Shown piece by piece: positions 19,252 to 28,738 of a stretch of DNA of 64,000 nucleotides. Under the pieces are notes generated by a model. That model was not told the origin of the DNA. It saw only the letters and a program-made list of their open reading frames with translations, and searched no databases. Source of the stretch: Shewanella pneumatophori. Lineage in GTDB: Bacteria > Pseudomonadota > Gammaproteobacteria > Enterobacterales > Shewanellaceae. Position 1 is the stretch's first letter. Each line of letters opens with the position of its first letter. Position numbers and translations under genes: made by a program. The DNA lies in assembly GCF_023283895.1 (NCBI RefSeq), contig NZ_JAKILB010000004.1:1-64000 (forward strand), written 5' to 3'.

Positions 19252-19722
19252 TTATTGCTCCTTATAAGGATTGTTATAACCAAGGCTTTCAATGAGTTGA
19301 GTCTCTAGTGACTCCATCTCTTCAGCCTCGAGATCTTCAATATGATCATACCCTAGCAGATGGAGGCAACCATGTACAACCATGTGTGCCCAATGTGCGA
19401 TTAGGGGTTTGTTTTGATCAATTGCTTCTTGCTCGACTACCGCCGCACAAATCACTAAATCACCTAGTAGTGGTAGTTCAATGCCCGGTGGTGCCTCAAA
19501 CGGGAAAGACAATACATTGGTTGGTTTGTCTTTACCACGATAAGTACTATTTAAGCTTTGGCTTTCTTCGACGTCAACGATACGAATCGTTAATTCTGCC
19601 TCGCTCATTGTATCTCTGATTGCAGTTTTTACCCAAAGTTCCAATTCGGCAGCAGAAGGTAGTGTAAAGCCTTCTACTGCGATTTGAACATCGAGATCGA
19701 TAATCAGTTGATTATCACTCAT
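19252..19722 (-). CDS. ybeY: Endoribonuclease YbeY
   Basis: Zinc-dependent RNase involved in 16S rRNA 3' maturation and 70S quality control. The metal-binding histidine motif [11 protein letters not shown] is complete (His117, His121, His127). Length is 156 residues, the usual size. The 5' end overlaps the upstream ybeZ gene by 8 bp. YbeY and the PhoH-type ATPase YbeZ are known partners, which fits the coupling. Confidence 0.97.
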   Translation of the reverse strand: MSDNQLIIDLDVQIAVEGFTLPSAAELELWVKTAIRDTMSEAELTIRIVDVEESQSLNSTYRGKDKPTNVLSFPFEAPPGIELPLLGDLVICAAVVEQEAIDQNKPLIAHWAHMVVHGCLHLLGYDHIEDLEAEEMESLETQLIESLGYNNPYKEQ

Positions 19723-20755
19723 GGTTTACGGTTTCCTGTAGTTGGTATTGGCTGTCTTTGTTGCCTTTACCTGATTGTGCTTTTAAGTCGAATGCTTCAT
19801 AAGCTTCAACAATGCGAGCCACCACTGGGTGACGCACAACATCTTTTGCTTGGAAGAAGTTAAAGCTAATCTCTTCCACTTCACCTAACACTTCAATCGA
19901 GTGACGTAGGCCAGACTTTTGATGCTTAGGTAAGTCTATTTGGGTAATGTCACCTGTAATCACTGCTCGAGAATTAAAACCGATACGTGTCAGGAACATT
20001 TTCATCTGTTCAACTGTGGTGTTTTGGCTCTCATCGAGAATAATAAACGCATCGTTTAAGGTACGTCCGCGCATATAAGCAAGTGGCGCGACTTCAATAA
20101 CGTTACGCTCAATTAAGCGCTCAACCTTTTCAAAGCCCATCATTTCAAATAGTGCGTCATAAAGTGGACGTAAATACGGATCGACTTTCTGGCTCAAATC
20201 TCCCGGTAAGAAACCCAACTTTTCTCCGGCTTCTACTGCTGGACGAGTCAGCAAGATACGACGTACTTCTTGACGCTCTAAAGCATCAACAGCTGCTGCT
20301 ACAGCAAGGTAAGTTTTACCGGTACCCGCAGGGCCAATACCAAAAGTAATGTCGTGATTAACAATATTGCGCACGTAGTCACTTTGGTTTGGATTACGCG
20401 GCTTAATAACACCGCGCTTAGTCTTTATATACAACTCACTTTCATCACGCGGCGTTTCCATATCAAGGGCAATCGCCTCTTGAATCGCGACATGAACAGC
20501 ATCTGGCTCTAAGTCAGGTGTACTGCCTTTGAGTGGCTGAGTTTCAATATAAAGATCTTTCAATAGGTTGTTGGCCGTTAAGCAGTTTTTCGGCGCACCT
20601 ACAATTTGAAAGTGGTTATTACGATAGCTAATTTCTACACCAATTCGGCGTTCTAATTGTTTGATATTGTCATCAAATGGGCCGCAAAGCGACGCTAGTC
20701 GGCGGGTTTCCGCAGGCTCTAAATACAGGTTGAGCGTGGTTAACTTATTTGACAA
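19715..20755 (-). CDS. ybeZ: PhoH family ATPase YbeZ
   Basis: Cytosolic P-loop ATPase of the PhoH family. Walker A is GPAGTGKT (141-148), and Walker B is in [10 protein letters not shown]. The N-terminal 80 residues resemble an RNA-binding KH-like segment. The start is TTG with GGAGTG a few bases upstream. Length is 346 residues, the same as E. coli YbeZ. It interacts functionally with YbeY in rRNA processing in E. coli. It follows miaB after a 162-bp gap containing a terminator. Confidence 0.95.
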   Translation of the reverse strand: MSNKLTTLNLYLEPAETRRLASLCGPFDDNIKQLERRIGVEISYRNNHFQIVGAPKNCLTANNLLKDLYIETQPLKGSTPDLEPDAVHVAIQEAIALDMETPRDESELYIKTKRGVIKPRNPNQSDYVRNIVNHDITFGIGPAGTGKTYLAVAAAVDALERQEVRRILLTRPAVEAGEKLGFLPGDLSQKVDPYLRPLYDALFEMMGFEKVERLIERNVIEVAPLAYMRGRTLNDAFIILDESQNTTVEQMKMFLTRIGFNSRAVITGDITQIDLPKHQKSGLRHSIEVLGEVEEISFNFFQAKDVVRHPVVARIVEAYEAFDLKAQSGKGNKDSQYQLQETVNHE

Positions 20756-20860
20756 AAAATCACTCCATTAATCTTGGTCTAGTTATACGTCTTTCATGCT
20801 AGTTTACGAGCCATCTTTAATAATTGCGAATGGTATTTATCATAGGCAATTAAGAAGAAA

Positions 20861-20885
20861 AAAGCGGCATCTCAGGATGCCGCCT
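20861..20885. terminator. Terminator downstream of miaB
   Basis: GCGGCATC and GATGCCGC form an 8-bp perfect stem with a TCAG loop. On the minus strand a T-rich tail follows. It would stop miaB transcription before ybeZ. Confidence 0.85.
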
Positions 20886-20917
20886 TTAGCGTGTTTCGAA
20901 TTAGCGATTTTACCAGT

Positions 20918-22345
20918 TTAAGCAGGCTTAAACTGGGTTACACCTAAATCGTCATCTTTCTTATATTTGGCCATAATATCAGATGGGCGCAAATCACGAC
21001 GTAAGTCCATTTCATCTTCACCACGGATAAACACACCGCGCAATGAGTTGGTGTAAACATCAACGATTTCTACATCAACAAAGCCACCAATGTGCTCTGG
21101 TGATGCTTCAAAGTTTACTACTCGGTTAGTCTCAGTACGGCCGCGAAGTTCCATTGGGTTCTTCACTGATGGGCCTTCAACTAAAATACGCTGTACAGTC
21201 CCTAACATTTGGCGGCTGTAGCGCATAGCTTGCTGAGTGATACGGTCTTGTAAGATAGCAAGACGCTCTTTTTTCTCATCAAGGCTAACATCATCTGGCA
21301 GATCTGCCGCAGGCGTACCAGGGCGTGCGCTGTAGATAAAGCTAAAGCTATGGTCAAACTGTACATCTTCAATCAGCTTCATAGTGTCGGCGAAATCTTG
21401 CTTAGATTCACCAGGGAAACCAATGATAAAGTCAGAGCTGATTTGAATATCTGGGCGTGCTTTACGCAGACGGCGGATAATCGACTTATATTCGATAGCC
21501 ATATGGCCGCGCTTCATCTGAGTTAGAATTAGATCTGAACCCGATTGCACAGGTAAGTGTAAAAAGCTCACCAATTCAGGGGTGTCTTCATATACATCAA
21601 TAATGTCTTGAGTGAACTCAATTGGGTGGCTGGTGGTAAAGCGTAAACGGTCAATACCGTCAATTGCAGCAACGTAACGTAAAAGCTCTGCAAAGGTACA
21701 GATCTCATCATCATGGGTTGCACCACGATAAGCGTTTACGTTTTGTCCAAGCAAGTTTACTTCACGTACGCCTTGCTCTGCCAACTGGGCGATTTCTAAA
21801 ATGATATCGTCTAGCGGGCGACTGACTTCTTCACCACGAGTGTATGGCACAACACAGAAAGAGCAGTATTTACTGCAACCTTCCATAATTGATACGAAAG
21901 CACTTGGGCCTTCTGCGCGCGGCTCTGGCAGGCGGTCAAACTTCTCAATTTCTGGGAAGCTAACATCAATTACTGCTTTCTTACCGTCTTTAATCTGATC
22001 GATCATTTCAGGTAAACGGTGCAGAGTTTGAGGGCCAAAGATTAGATCAACACACTGTGCACGCTCTTTAATCGCTTTACCTTCTTGTGAGGCAACGCAA
22101 CCACCAACACCAATAATCAGTCCTGGCTTTTTGTCTTTTAATGTTTTCCAGCGGCCTAGCTGATGAAACACCTTTTCCTGTGCCTTTTCACGAATAGAGC
22201 AAGTGTTAAGCAGCAGCACATCAGCTTCTTCAGCATCGTCTGTTAATGTGTAACCTTCGTATTCGTCAAGAAGATCAGCCATCTTAGAAGAGTCATACTC
22301 ATTCATTTGACAGCCCCAAGTTTTAATATGGAGTTTTTTACTCAT
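20918..22345 (-). CDS. miaB: tRNA-2-methylthio-N6-isopentenyladenosine synthase
   Basis: Radical SAM methylthiotransferase that converts i6A37 to ms2i6A37 in tRNAs reading codons starting with U. Auxiliary cluster cysteines are 12, 49 and 83, and radical SAM cysteines are 157, 161 and 164, the same numbering as in E. coli. A C-terminal TRAM domain (about 380-445) binds RNA. Length is 475 residues. It is divergent from ubiF with a small secreted-protein gene between, similar to the miaB-ubiF neighbourhood of E. coli. Confidence 0.98.
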   Translation of the reverse strand: MSKKLHIKTWGCQMNEYDSSKMADLLDEYEGYTLTDDAEEADVLLLNTCSIREKAQEKVFHQLGRWKTLKDKKPGLIIGVGGCVASQEGKAIKERAQCVDLIFGPQTLHRLPEMIDQIKDGKKAVIDVSFPEIEKFDRLPEPRAEGPSAFVSIMEGCSKYCSFCVVPYTRGEEVSRPLDDIILEIAQLAEQGVREVNLLGQNVNAYRGATHDDEICTFAELLRYVAAIDGIDRLRFTTSHPIEFTQDIIDVYEDTPELVSFLHLPVQSGSDLILTQMKRGHMAIEYKSIIRRLRKARPDIQISSDFIIGFPGESKQDFADTMKLIEDVQFDHSFSFIYSARPGTPAADLPDDVSLDEKKERLAILQDRITQQAMRYSRQMLGTVQRILVEGPSVKNPMELRGRTETNRVVNFEASPEHIGGFVDVEIVDVYTNSLRGVFIRGEDEMDLRRDLRPSDIMAKYKKDDDLGVTQFKPA

Positions 22346-22440
22346 CAGTCTGTATCACTCTAGAAGCACCGAAAAAAATAGCGCGACATTTTAACGCCTA
22401 AGTTAGCTTGTGGCTAGCATTTGGCCATTAATAAGTGAAT

Positions 22441-22755
22441 TTATTCTGCAGCGGTTAATCTCCATGTGCTGAGCATGGGGTTAGCTGACTCAAGTGCAAT
22501 TTCAGAGTCATTGACTGTAAAACCTTGTGACTTAGCCATTTGCATACTGCTTTGTTTCGCTTGATGGATAATTTCGACTCTCATCTGCTGATTAAACTTT
22601 TGTAAGGTATCTTGGGTATATTGATATAGCGAATATTCAAATGGTGTACGATAAATCACGCTTATGTGTTCCATATCATTAGATACTGGCTCAGCGCTGC
22701 TTTGAAGTGACATCATTGATGACAGTGCGAGTATTGCCAAGGTAAGTGTCTTCAT
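22441..22755 (-). CDS. Small exported protein, function unknown
   Basis: I do not recognise this 104-residue protein. It begins with a clear Sec signal peptide (MKTLTLAILALSSMMSLQSSAEP, cleavage near SSA/EP), leaving about 80 mature residues rich in Gln and Met with no cysteine. I chose the ATG at 22755 because GAGGA lies four to five bases upstream; the frame is open five codons further. It lies between miaB and ubiF on the miaB strand. It is probably periplasmic. Confidence 0.7.
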   Translation of the reverse strand: MKTLTLAILALSSMMSLQSSAEPVSNDMEHISVIYRTPFEYSLYQYTQDTLQKFNQQMRVEIIHQAKQSSMQMAKSQGFTVNDSEIALESANPMLSTWRLTAAE

Positions 22756-23063
22756 CGGTTCCTCACTCATTAGTATGTTGTAGCTGTAAATTAGATAGTT
22801 TTAGTGTATGTGATGGTTATAGATGAGCCTTTGTGGTTTGTAAGCAGGTGTGAGGAAAGCTTGCTTCAGACACATTTGTACACGTAAGAGCTGCCTTAGA
22901 CATGAAACGACATATTTAGTGTTGGTTTATTTACAAAGCAGGCGGCGAGAATTTGCTGAGCATCAAATACTACAAACTTTCTTATATAAAGCGATTATTC
23001 GGATGTCATTTAGGTGTAAACTCGGAAACGAAGAATCGTTCAGGTGGCAGGAGATGCAACGCA

Positions 23064-24263
23064 GTGGAACAGACAGATACAAAAAGCAGCGTATATGACG
23101 CAGTTGTAGTTGGTGGTGGCATGGTTGGTGCTGCTACGGCTATTGGTCTTGCTCAGCTAGGATTAAACGTGGCTGTAGTTGAAGCGTTTGCGCCAAAGGC
23201 CTATGACAACGAGCAAGCACTCGATCTACGTGTATCTGCAATTAGCGCTGCATCAGAAGCGTTACTTGAGCGCTTAGGTGCCTTATCTGGGTTAGATGAT
23301 GTGCGTAAAGTGGCCTATAAAGGATTAGAAACCTGGGAGCTTGAAGGCTGTATTACCCGCTTTCATAGTGATCAAATTGGTTGCTCTCACTTAGGTCATA
23401 TCGTTGAAAATCGTTTGATTCAATTGGCACTTTGGCAGCGTATGCAGCAGCTCGATAACATCGCGCTTTTTTGTCCTGCAAAAATCGCCACTTTATCTAG
23501 AGAGACAGCGCAAGATGTCATTGCCGTGACGCTAGATAATCAAGATAGCTTTACAACACGCTTATTGATTGGGGCTGACGGTGCTAACTCTATGGTGCGC
23601 CAGTGGGCCAATATTGGTATTAGTGGCTGGGACTATGCTCAATCGGCCATGCTGATTAATATTGAAACCGCCTGCGCAGAGCAAGATGTAACTTGGCAGC
23701 AATTTACTCCAAACGGTCCACGTTCTTTATTACCTTTACCGGGGAATAATGCTTCGCTAGTTTGGTACGATGAAGCTAATAAAATAGCCCAGTTAACTCA
23801 GCTCAATAATAAAGCCTTACAAGCGCAAATTGATCAGCACTTTCCGAGCCGGTTAGATAGAGACTTTACCGTGGTAAGCAAAGCGAGCTTTAAGCTCACG
23901 AGGCGTCACGCGCAAACTTATTATCGCAATAACTTAGTGATCCTTGGTGATGCCGCCCATACTATCAACCCGTTAGCAGGGCAGGGAGTCAACCTCGGCT
24001 TTAAAGATGTCGAAGCTTTAGTGACAACGATTGGCAAACATCTTGAAGATAAGGATGGCTGGTGGCAAACGCCTGTGTTGGCTGAGTATCAAAAGTCTCG
24101 CTATCGTGACAATCAATTAATGATGTCGACGATGGATCTTTTCTATGCCAGCTTTAGTAATGATATTTTGCCGCTTAAACTGCTCCGTAATGGCGCATTA
24201 AAACTGGCCAATATAGATAGCCCAATTAAGAAGCAAGTGCTTAAGTATGCTATGGGCTTTTAA
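23064..24263 (+). CDS. ubiF: 3-demethoxyubiquinol 3-hydroxylase (UbiF-type FAD monooxygenase)
   Basis: Flavin monooxygenase of the UbiH/UbiF/VisC family, acting in aerobic ubiquinone synthesis. The FAD-binding VVGGGMVGAATAIGLA is near residues 15-30, and the second FAD motif is LGDAAHTINPLAGQG. I place the start at GTG 23064, preceded by AGGAG ten bases upstream; the 37 extra codons of the longest frame are unlike any family member. Length is 399 residues. Divergence from miaB, as in E. coli, argues for UbiF rather than UbiH or UbiI. Confidence 0.88.
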   Translation: MEQTDTKSSVYDAVVVGGGMVGAATAIGLAQLGLNVAVVEAFAPKAYDNEQALDLRVSAISAASEALLERLGALSGLDDVRKVAYKGLETWELEGCITRFHSDQIGCSHLGHIVENRLIQLALWQRMQQLDNIALFCPAKIATLSRETAQDVIAVTLDNQDSFTTRLLIGADGANSMVRQWANIGISGWDYAQSAMLINIETACAEQDVTWQQFTPNGPRSLLPLPGNNASLVWYDEANKIAQLTQLNNKALQAQIDQHFPSRLDRDFTVVSKASFKLTRRHAQTYYRNNLVILGDAAHTINPLAGQGVNLGFKDVEALVTTIGKHLEDKDGWWQTPVLAEYQKSRYRDNQLMMSTMDLFYASFSNDILPLKLLRNGALKLANIDSPIKKQVLKYAMGF

Positions 24264-24279
24264 GTCATTAATGATTTAG

Positions 24280-24311
24280 AAAAAACCGAATGCAGTGCGT
24301 TCGGTTTTTTT
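24280..24311 (+). terminator. Terminator after ubiF
   Basis: AACCGAA and TTCGGTT form the stem with a 9-base loop, flanked by an A-run and a T-run. It lies 17 bases after the ubiF stop. Confidence 0.88.
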
Positions 24312-24513
24312 ATGCGGCTATTTAGTCATTGTCACTTTATTCTAACTAGATTTGCTTAAGATTAAAGTGAGCGGATTTAATAAAGCTGAAAGCAAATTTG
24401 CGTATAATTTGTTGGTAGCCTATTTGAGTGCTAAAATGTCGCGTTTTTAATTTTGCTGCTAGCGCAAATGCTCAGTGGCAAAACTTAAGTAAGGCGATAA
24501 CAGACTGAGTACT

Positions 24514-25098
24514 ATGAGCAATATTAAACTGATAGTTGGGCTTGCAAACCCCGGCGCGCAGTATGAGCGAACACGCCATAATGCTGGTGCGTGGTACGTA
24601 GAAGAACTCGCTAGAGTCTGTGGTGCCACATTAACATTAGATAGCAAGTACTTTGGCATGACAGCAAGAGCAACCTTGCATGGCAAAGATGTACGGCTGT
24701 TAATTCCGACAACCTTTATGAACTTAAGCGGTAAGTCGGTTGGTGCATTGGCGAATTTTTTTCGCATCGCACCAGAAGAGATATTAGTTGCGCACGATGA
24801 GCTAGATATGCCGCCGGGCGTTGCGAAGTTTAAGTTGGGTGGTGGCCATGGCGGTCATAATGGCCTTAAAGATATCATTGCAAAACTTGCGAATGATAAA
24901 GGCTTTTACCGTCTACGTATTGGTATTGGTCACCCAGGCGATAAAAGCCAGGTGAGCAATTATGTACTAAGTAAAGCTTCCCCAACCGATCAAGAGCTGA
25001 TGGATGCTGCCGTTGATGAAGCAGTGCGTTCAACAGAAGTCTTGTTCAACCAAGATATGGCAAAGGCGATGCATAGACTGCATTCTTTTAAAGCTTAA
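24514..25098 (+). CDS. pth: Peptidyl-tRNA hydrolase
   Basis: Releases tRNA from prematurely dropped peptidyl-tRNA. Catalytic and binding residues are visible: Asn12 and His22 ([13 protein letters not shown]), Asn70 (TFMN) and Asp95 ([10 protein letters not shown]). The [10 protein letters not shown] motif is intact. Length is 194 residues as in E. coli. It is followed by ychF 52 bp downstream, the conserved pth-ychF pair. Confidence 0.98.
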   Translation: MSNIKLIVGLANPGAQYERTRHNAGAWYVEELARVCGATLTLDSKYFGMTARATLHGKDVRLLIPTTFMNLSGKSVGALANFFRIAPEEILVAHDELDMPPGVAKFKLGGGHGGHNGLKDIIAKLANDKGFYRLRIGIGHPGDKSQVSNYVLSKASPTDQELMDAAVDEAVRSTEVLFNQDMAKAMHRLHSFKA

Positions 25099-25150
25099 AC
25101 AAGTGCTTGGAGCTTTGCTTCAAGTCATTCATTGATATAAAGGTAACAAT

Positions 25151-26242
25151 ATGGGTTTCAAATGCGGCATCGTAGGCCTGCCAAACGTTGGTAAATCAAC
25201 ACTTTTCAACGCACTAACTAAAGCTGGTATCGAAGCGTCGAACTTCCCGTTCTGTACTATTGAACCAAATACAGGTGTGGTTCCTGTGCCGGATCCACGT
25301 CTAGATGCATTGGCTGAAATCGTAAAGCCAGAGCGTATCTTAGCAACAACAATGGAATTTGTTGATATTGCAGGTCTTGTTGCTGGTGCATCTAAAGGTG
25401 AAGGTTTAGGTAACAAGTTCCTAGCTAACATCCGTGAAACAGATGCAATTGGCCACGTTGTGCGTTGTTTTGAAGACGACAATATCGTTCACGTTGCTAA
25501 CAAAGTGAGCCCTGCAAGCGATATCGAAGTGATTAACACTGAACTTGCTCTTGCTGACTTAGATTCATGTGAGCGTGCTATTACTCGTCAAGCAAAGCGT
25601 GCCAAAGGCGGCGATGCAGAAGCTAAGTTTGAAGTGGCTGTTCTTGAAAAGATGCGTCCAGTATTAGACGAAGGCAAAATGCTACGTTCTATGGAGCTAA
25701 CTAAAGAAGAACTGGCTGCTGTTGGTTACCTAAATTTCCTAACGCTTAAGCCAACGATGTACATTGCTAACGTAGCTGAAGATGGTTTTGAAAATAACCC
25801 TCACTTAGATACAGTAAAAGCAATCGCAGCAGAAGAAAATGCCGTTGTTGTTGCAGTATGTGCTGCAATTGAATCTGAGCTTGCAGAAATGGATACCGAA
25901 GACCGTGAAGAGTTCATGGCGGACCTAGGTTTAGAAGAGCCAGGCCTGGATCGTGTTATTCGTGCAGGTTATGACTTATTAAGCCTACAGACTTACTTTA
26001 CTGCTGGTGTTAAAGAAGTTCGTGCTTGGACGGTACGTGTTGGTGCAAGCGCACCACAAGCTGCTGGTGTTATTCACACTGATTTTGAGCGTGGATTTAT
26101 TCGTGCACAAGTTATGGCGTACGATGACTTCATCACTTATAAAGGTGAAGCAGGTGCTAAAGAAGCTGGTAAGCTTCGTGTAGAAGGCAAAACTTACACT
26201 GTTAAAGACGGTGATGTAATGCACTTCCTATTTAACGTATAA
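25151..26242 (+). CDS. ychF: Redox-regulated ATPase YchF/OLA1
   Basis: Obg-family P-loop protein that prefers ATP over GTP and binds ribosomes. The G1 loop is GLPNVGKS (9-16), and the usual NKxD is replaced by NVAE (YIANVAED), the feature linked to ATP preference. A coiled-coil insertion follows and a TGS domain occupies the last 80 residues (VRAWTVRVG...[12 protein letters not shown]). Length is 363 residues. Codon use is that of a highly expressed gene. A strong terminator follows. Confidence 0.98.
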   Translation: MGFKCGIVGLPNVGKSTLFNALTKAGIEASNFPFCTIEPNTGVVPVPDPRLDALAEIVKPERILATTMEFVDIAGLVAGASKGEGLGNKFLANIRETDAIGHVVRCFEDDNIVHVANKVSPASDIEVINTELALADLDSCERAITRQAKRAKGGDAEAKFEVAVLEKMRPVLDEGKMLRSMELTKEELAAVGYLNFLTLKPTMYIANVAEDGFENNPHLDTVKAIAAEENAVVVAVCAAIESELAEMDTEDREEFMADLGLEEPGLDRVIRAGYDLLSLQTYFTAGVKEVRAWTVRVGASAPQAAGVIHTDFERGFIRAQVMAYDDFITYKGEAGAKEAGKLRVEGKTYTVKDGDVMHFLFNV

Positions 26243-26265
26243 CTCTAATCATACGTTGGAAAGCA

Positions 26266-26294
26266 AACGGCGACTTACATAGTCGCCGTTTTTG
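26266..26294 (+). terminator. Terminator after ychF
   Basis: AACGGCGACT and AGTCGCCGTT form a perfect 10-bp stem with a TACAT loop and a T-run. Confidence 0.92.
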
Positions 26295-26460
26295 TATGTG
26301 TAATTTGTCGTGCTAACCCGAATGCTTTTAATCTTCTCTGCCGTAAGTAGGTTAGCGAACGATATAAAAGTAGGCCTTTAGCATATAAAAAGTGGCCTGA
26401 AGTAAAAGAATGTACTGCGCTTAAGCGGTAAAATTCACTGTTACTGCTAATGAGACAACT

Positions 26461-26496
26461 AAAAAGCGCTAAATATCTCATGAAAAAGGCGCTTTT
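26461..26496. terminator. Possible second hairpin in the ychF-tRNA gap
   Basis: AAAAAGCGC pairs with GCGCTTTTTT across an 18-base loop. It is terminator-like but the loop is long. The rest of the gap (26295-26571) shows no gene that I can support. Confidence 0.4.
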
Positions 26497-26571
26497 TTGG
26501 GTGTCTGTTGCTCAGTTTGGTGAACTTATCGCCGAACAATGCTTTTTCGATAGATTTGCAGAAAAAAGCAG

Positions 26572-26600
26572 TTGACCTGATTAACCCGAATAAGCATAAT
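26572..26600 (+). promoter_or_regulatory. Strong sigma-70 promoter of the tRNA array
   Basis: TTGACC (26572-26577) and CATAAT (26595-26600) are spaced by exactly 17 bases. The following discriminator ACGCCCCG is GC-rich, the type associated with stringent (ppGpp) control of stable-RNA promoters. The first tRNA begins 39 bases after the -10 box. Confidence 0.8.
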
Positions 26601-26638
26601 ACGCCCCGTTCCCCAGACAGGGGGCAGTAAAGAAAGAT

Positions 26639-26715
26639 GGCAATGTAGCTCAGCTGGTTAGAGCACAGCACTCATAATGCTGGGGTCGCAGGTTCAAGTC
26701 CCGCCATTGCTACCA
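26639..26715 (+). tRNA. tRNA-Met (CAT), elongator, copy 1
   Basis: The acceptor GGCAATG pairs with CATTGCT, the anticodon loop is CTCATAA, and CCA is encoded. The anticodon stem lacks the three G-C pairs of initiator tRNA, and the sequence follows E. coli metT/metU closely. Three identical copies are in the array. Confidence 0.97.
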
Positions 26716-26800
26716 TCTTCTTTAGCTAACTTTGTTAGCAGCTTATCTTCTCAGGATGTAAAATATGAGCATCGTGTTCTGGATGTAAAACAGAGTCTGT

Positions 26801-26885
<85 letters not shown>

Positions 26886-26932
26886 TTTAATTCAAGTGAT
26901 GAGCTTAGGCTTGTAACTGAAAGCAAGATTTT

Positions 26933-27007
26933 TGGGGTATCGCCAAGCGGTAAGGCACCGGGTTTTGATCTCGGCATTCCCAGGTTCAAATCCTGGTACC
27001 CCAGCCA
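26933..27007 (+). tRNA. tRNA-Gln (TTG), copy 1
   Basis: 75 nt. The acceptor TGGGGTA pairs with TACCCCA, the anticodon loop TTTTGAT gives TTG, and CCA is encoded. All five Gln copies in the array are identical. Confidence 0.97.
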
Positions 27008-27012
27008 TCTTT

Positions 27013-27089
27013 GGCAATGTAGCTCAGCTGGTTAGAGCACAGCACTCATAATGCTGGGGTCGCAGGTTCAAGTCCCGCCATTGCTACCA
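27013..27089 (+). tRNA. tRNA-Met (CAT), copy 2
   Basis: Identical to copy 1. It starts only five bases after the preceding tRNA-Gln, and its CCA end overlaps a CATCTT/AAGATG hairpin. Confidence 0.97.
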
Positions 27090-27144
27090 TCTTTTCAAGA
27101 TGTAAAATATGAACATCGTGTTCTGGATGTAAAGCAGACTCTGT

Positions 27145-27205
27145 GTTGGAGTGGTGGATGTTGATGTTTAGATACGCCGATTCAAACGCCATCTTAATCA
27201 AGATG
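27145..27205 (+). pseudogene. Decayed tRNA-Leu fragment, copy 1
   Basis: TTGGAGTGGTGGATGTTGAT and then TTTAGATACGCCGATT resemble the 5' half of the neighbouring tRNA-Leu (GCGGGAGTGGTGGAATTGGT, AGACACGCCAGATTTA). There is no usable anticodon arm, variable arm or T-arm. It ends at a CATCTT/AAGATG hairpin (27190-27205). Confidence 0.6.
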
Positions 27206-27221
27206 TAAAACTAGATGCAGT

Positions 27222-27306
<85 letters not shown>

Positions 27307-27353
27307 TTTAATTCAAGTGATGAGCTTAGGCTTGTAACTGAAAGCAAGATTTT

Positions 27354-27428
27354 TGGGGTATCGCCAAGCGGTAAGGCACCGGGTTTTGATCTCGGCATTC
27401 CCAGGTTCAAATCCTGGTACCCCAGCCA
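27354..27428 (+). tRNA. tRNA-Gln (TTG), copy 2
   Basis: Identical to copy 1. The Leu-to-Gln spacer is also the same as in the first unit, which shows a recent segmental duplication. Confidence 0.97.
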
Positions 27429-27433
27429 TCTTT

Positions 27434-27510
27434 GGCAATGTAGCTCAGCTGGTTAGAGCACAGCACTCATAATGCTGGGGTCGCAGGTTCAAGTCCCGCC
27501 ATTGCTACCA
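27434..27510 (+). tRNA. tRNA-Met (CAT), copy 3
   Basis: Identical to copies 1 and 2, five bases after tRNA-Gln copy 2. Confidence 0.97.
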
Positions 27511-27565
27511 TCTTTTCAAGATGTAAAATATGAGCATCGTGTTCTGGATGTAAAACAGAGTCTGT

Positions 27566-27625
27566 GAGGGAGTGGTGGATGTTGATATTAGACACGCCGA
27601 TTCTAACGCCATCTTAATCTAGATG
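27566..27625 (+). pseudogene. Decayed tRNA-Leu fragment, copy 2
   Basis: GAGGGAGTGGTGGATGTTGA and then TATTAGACACGCCGATT again match the tRNA-Leu 5' half with the 3' half missing. It is very similar to the fragment at 27145 and ends in an imperfect CATCTT/TAGATG hairpin. Confidence 0.6.
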
Positions 27626-27641
27626 TAAAACTTGATGCAGT

Positions 27642-27726
<85 letters not shown>

Positions 27727-27775
27727 TTTATTTAGCATGACTAGCCAAGGCTGGTTATGAGTAAGAAAGATTGAT

Positions 27776-27850
27776 TGGGGTATCGCCAAGCGGTAAGGCA
27801 CCGGGTTTTGATCTCGGCATTCCCAGGTTCAAATCCTGGTACCCCAGCCA
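27776..27850 (+). tRNA. tRNA-Gln (TTG), copy 3
   Basis: Mature sequence identical to the other Gln copies. The upstream spacer differs from units 1-2 and matches that of copy 5. Confidence 0.97.
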
Positions 27851-27935
27851 TTTTTAAAAGGTTGAGTAATTGACCTTGTCTTATAAGCTCTAGAGGTTGT
27901 AAGATGAAGCAAGGTAACTTGCAGTAAAGTTCGAT

Positions 27936-28020
<85 letters not shown>

Positions 28021-28040
28021 TCGAATTCAACAAAATTTAT

Positions 28041-28115
28041 TGGGGTATCGCCAAGCGGTAAGGCACCGGGTTTTGATCTCGGCATTCCCAGGTTCAAATC
28101 CTGGTACCCCAGCCA
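28041..28115 (+). tRNA. tRNA-Gln (TTG), copy 4
   Basis: Identical mature sequence. The Leu-Gln spacer is only 20 bases here. Confidence 0.97.
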
Positions 28116-28154
28116 TTTTGTAGTTCATCTTAATCAAGATGTAAAACTGATTCA

Positions 28155-28217
28155 GTGTGAGAGGGGTGGTAGTTGATATTAGACACGCCAGCTTTGAACA
28201 CCATCTTAATCAAGATG
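28155..28217 (+). pseudogene. Decayed tRNA-Leu fragment, copy 3
   Basis: GTGAGAGGGGTGGTAGTTGA and then TATTAGACACGCCAGCTTT resemble the tRNA-Leu 5' half but lack the anticodon and T-arms. It ends in a perfect CATCTT-AATC-AAGATG hairpin (28202-28217). Confidence 0.55.
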
Positions 28218-28233
28218 TAAAAACAGATGCAGT

Positions 28234-28318
<85 letters not shown>

Positions 28319-28367
28319 TTTATTTAGCATAACTAGCCTAGGCTGGTTATGAGTTAGAAAGTTTGAT

Positions 28368-28442
28368 TGGGGTATCGCCAAGCGGTAAGGCACCGGGTTT
28401 TGATCTCGGCATTCCCAGGTTCAAATCCTGGTACCCCAGCCA
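28368..28442 (+). tRNA. tRNA-Gln (TTG), copy 5
   Basis: Identical mature sequence. It is the last gene of the array, with its CCA nine bases before the terminator hairpin. Confidence 0.97.
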
Positions 28443-28450
28443 TATAAAAG

Positions 28451-28476
28451 AAAGCTCATCTCCGGATGGGCTTTTT
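28451..28476 (+). terminator. Terminator of the tRNA array
   Basis: AAGCTCATC and GATGGGCTT form the stem (one G-T pair) with a TCCG loop and a T6 tail. Confidence 0.85.
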
Positions 28477-28676
28477 TGCGTTTGGCGTTTTATAATCTTT
28501 CGAATCGCTTTCGCATATCTTGTTATTCTATTCTGACCTGCACTTTAACGTTTTCAATGACAATGAAACTTTAGTCACTGAAAGTTGTAATCGAACAACT
28601 ACAGTAACTGCATTTATATCATTGAATTACTTTGTTAAATATTACCTTGAGTGGATCAATTTCTATTTTTGCTAGG

Positions 28677-28682
28677 TATAAT
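28677..28682 (+). promoter_or_regulatory. -10 box before the 595-residue protein
   Basis: A perfect TATAAT in the context GCTAGGTATAAT, about 57 bases before the gene. No good -35 hexamer is found at 16-18 bases. The rest of 28477-28738 shows nothing else I can name. Confidence 0.45.
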
Positions 28683-28738
28683 AAACTCGCAAAAATAATT
28701 GCAAATTACTACTGAGGTAAATTCTCTCGTTTATTTTA

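Noticed and set aside
24459..24767. 102-codon minus-strand frame opposite pth
   Set aside because: Antisense to a complete pth gene; no independent support.
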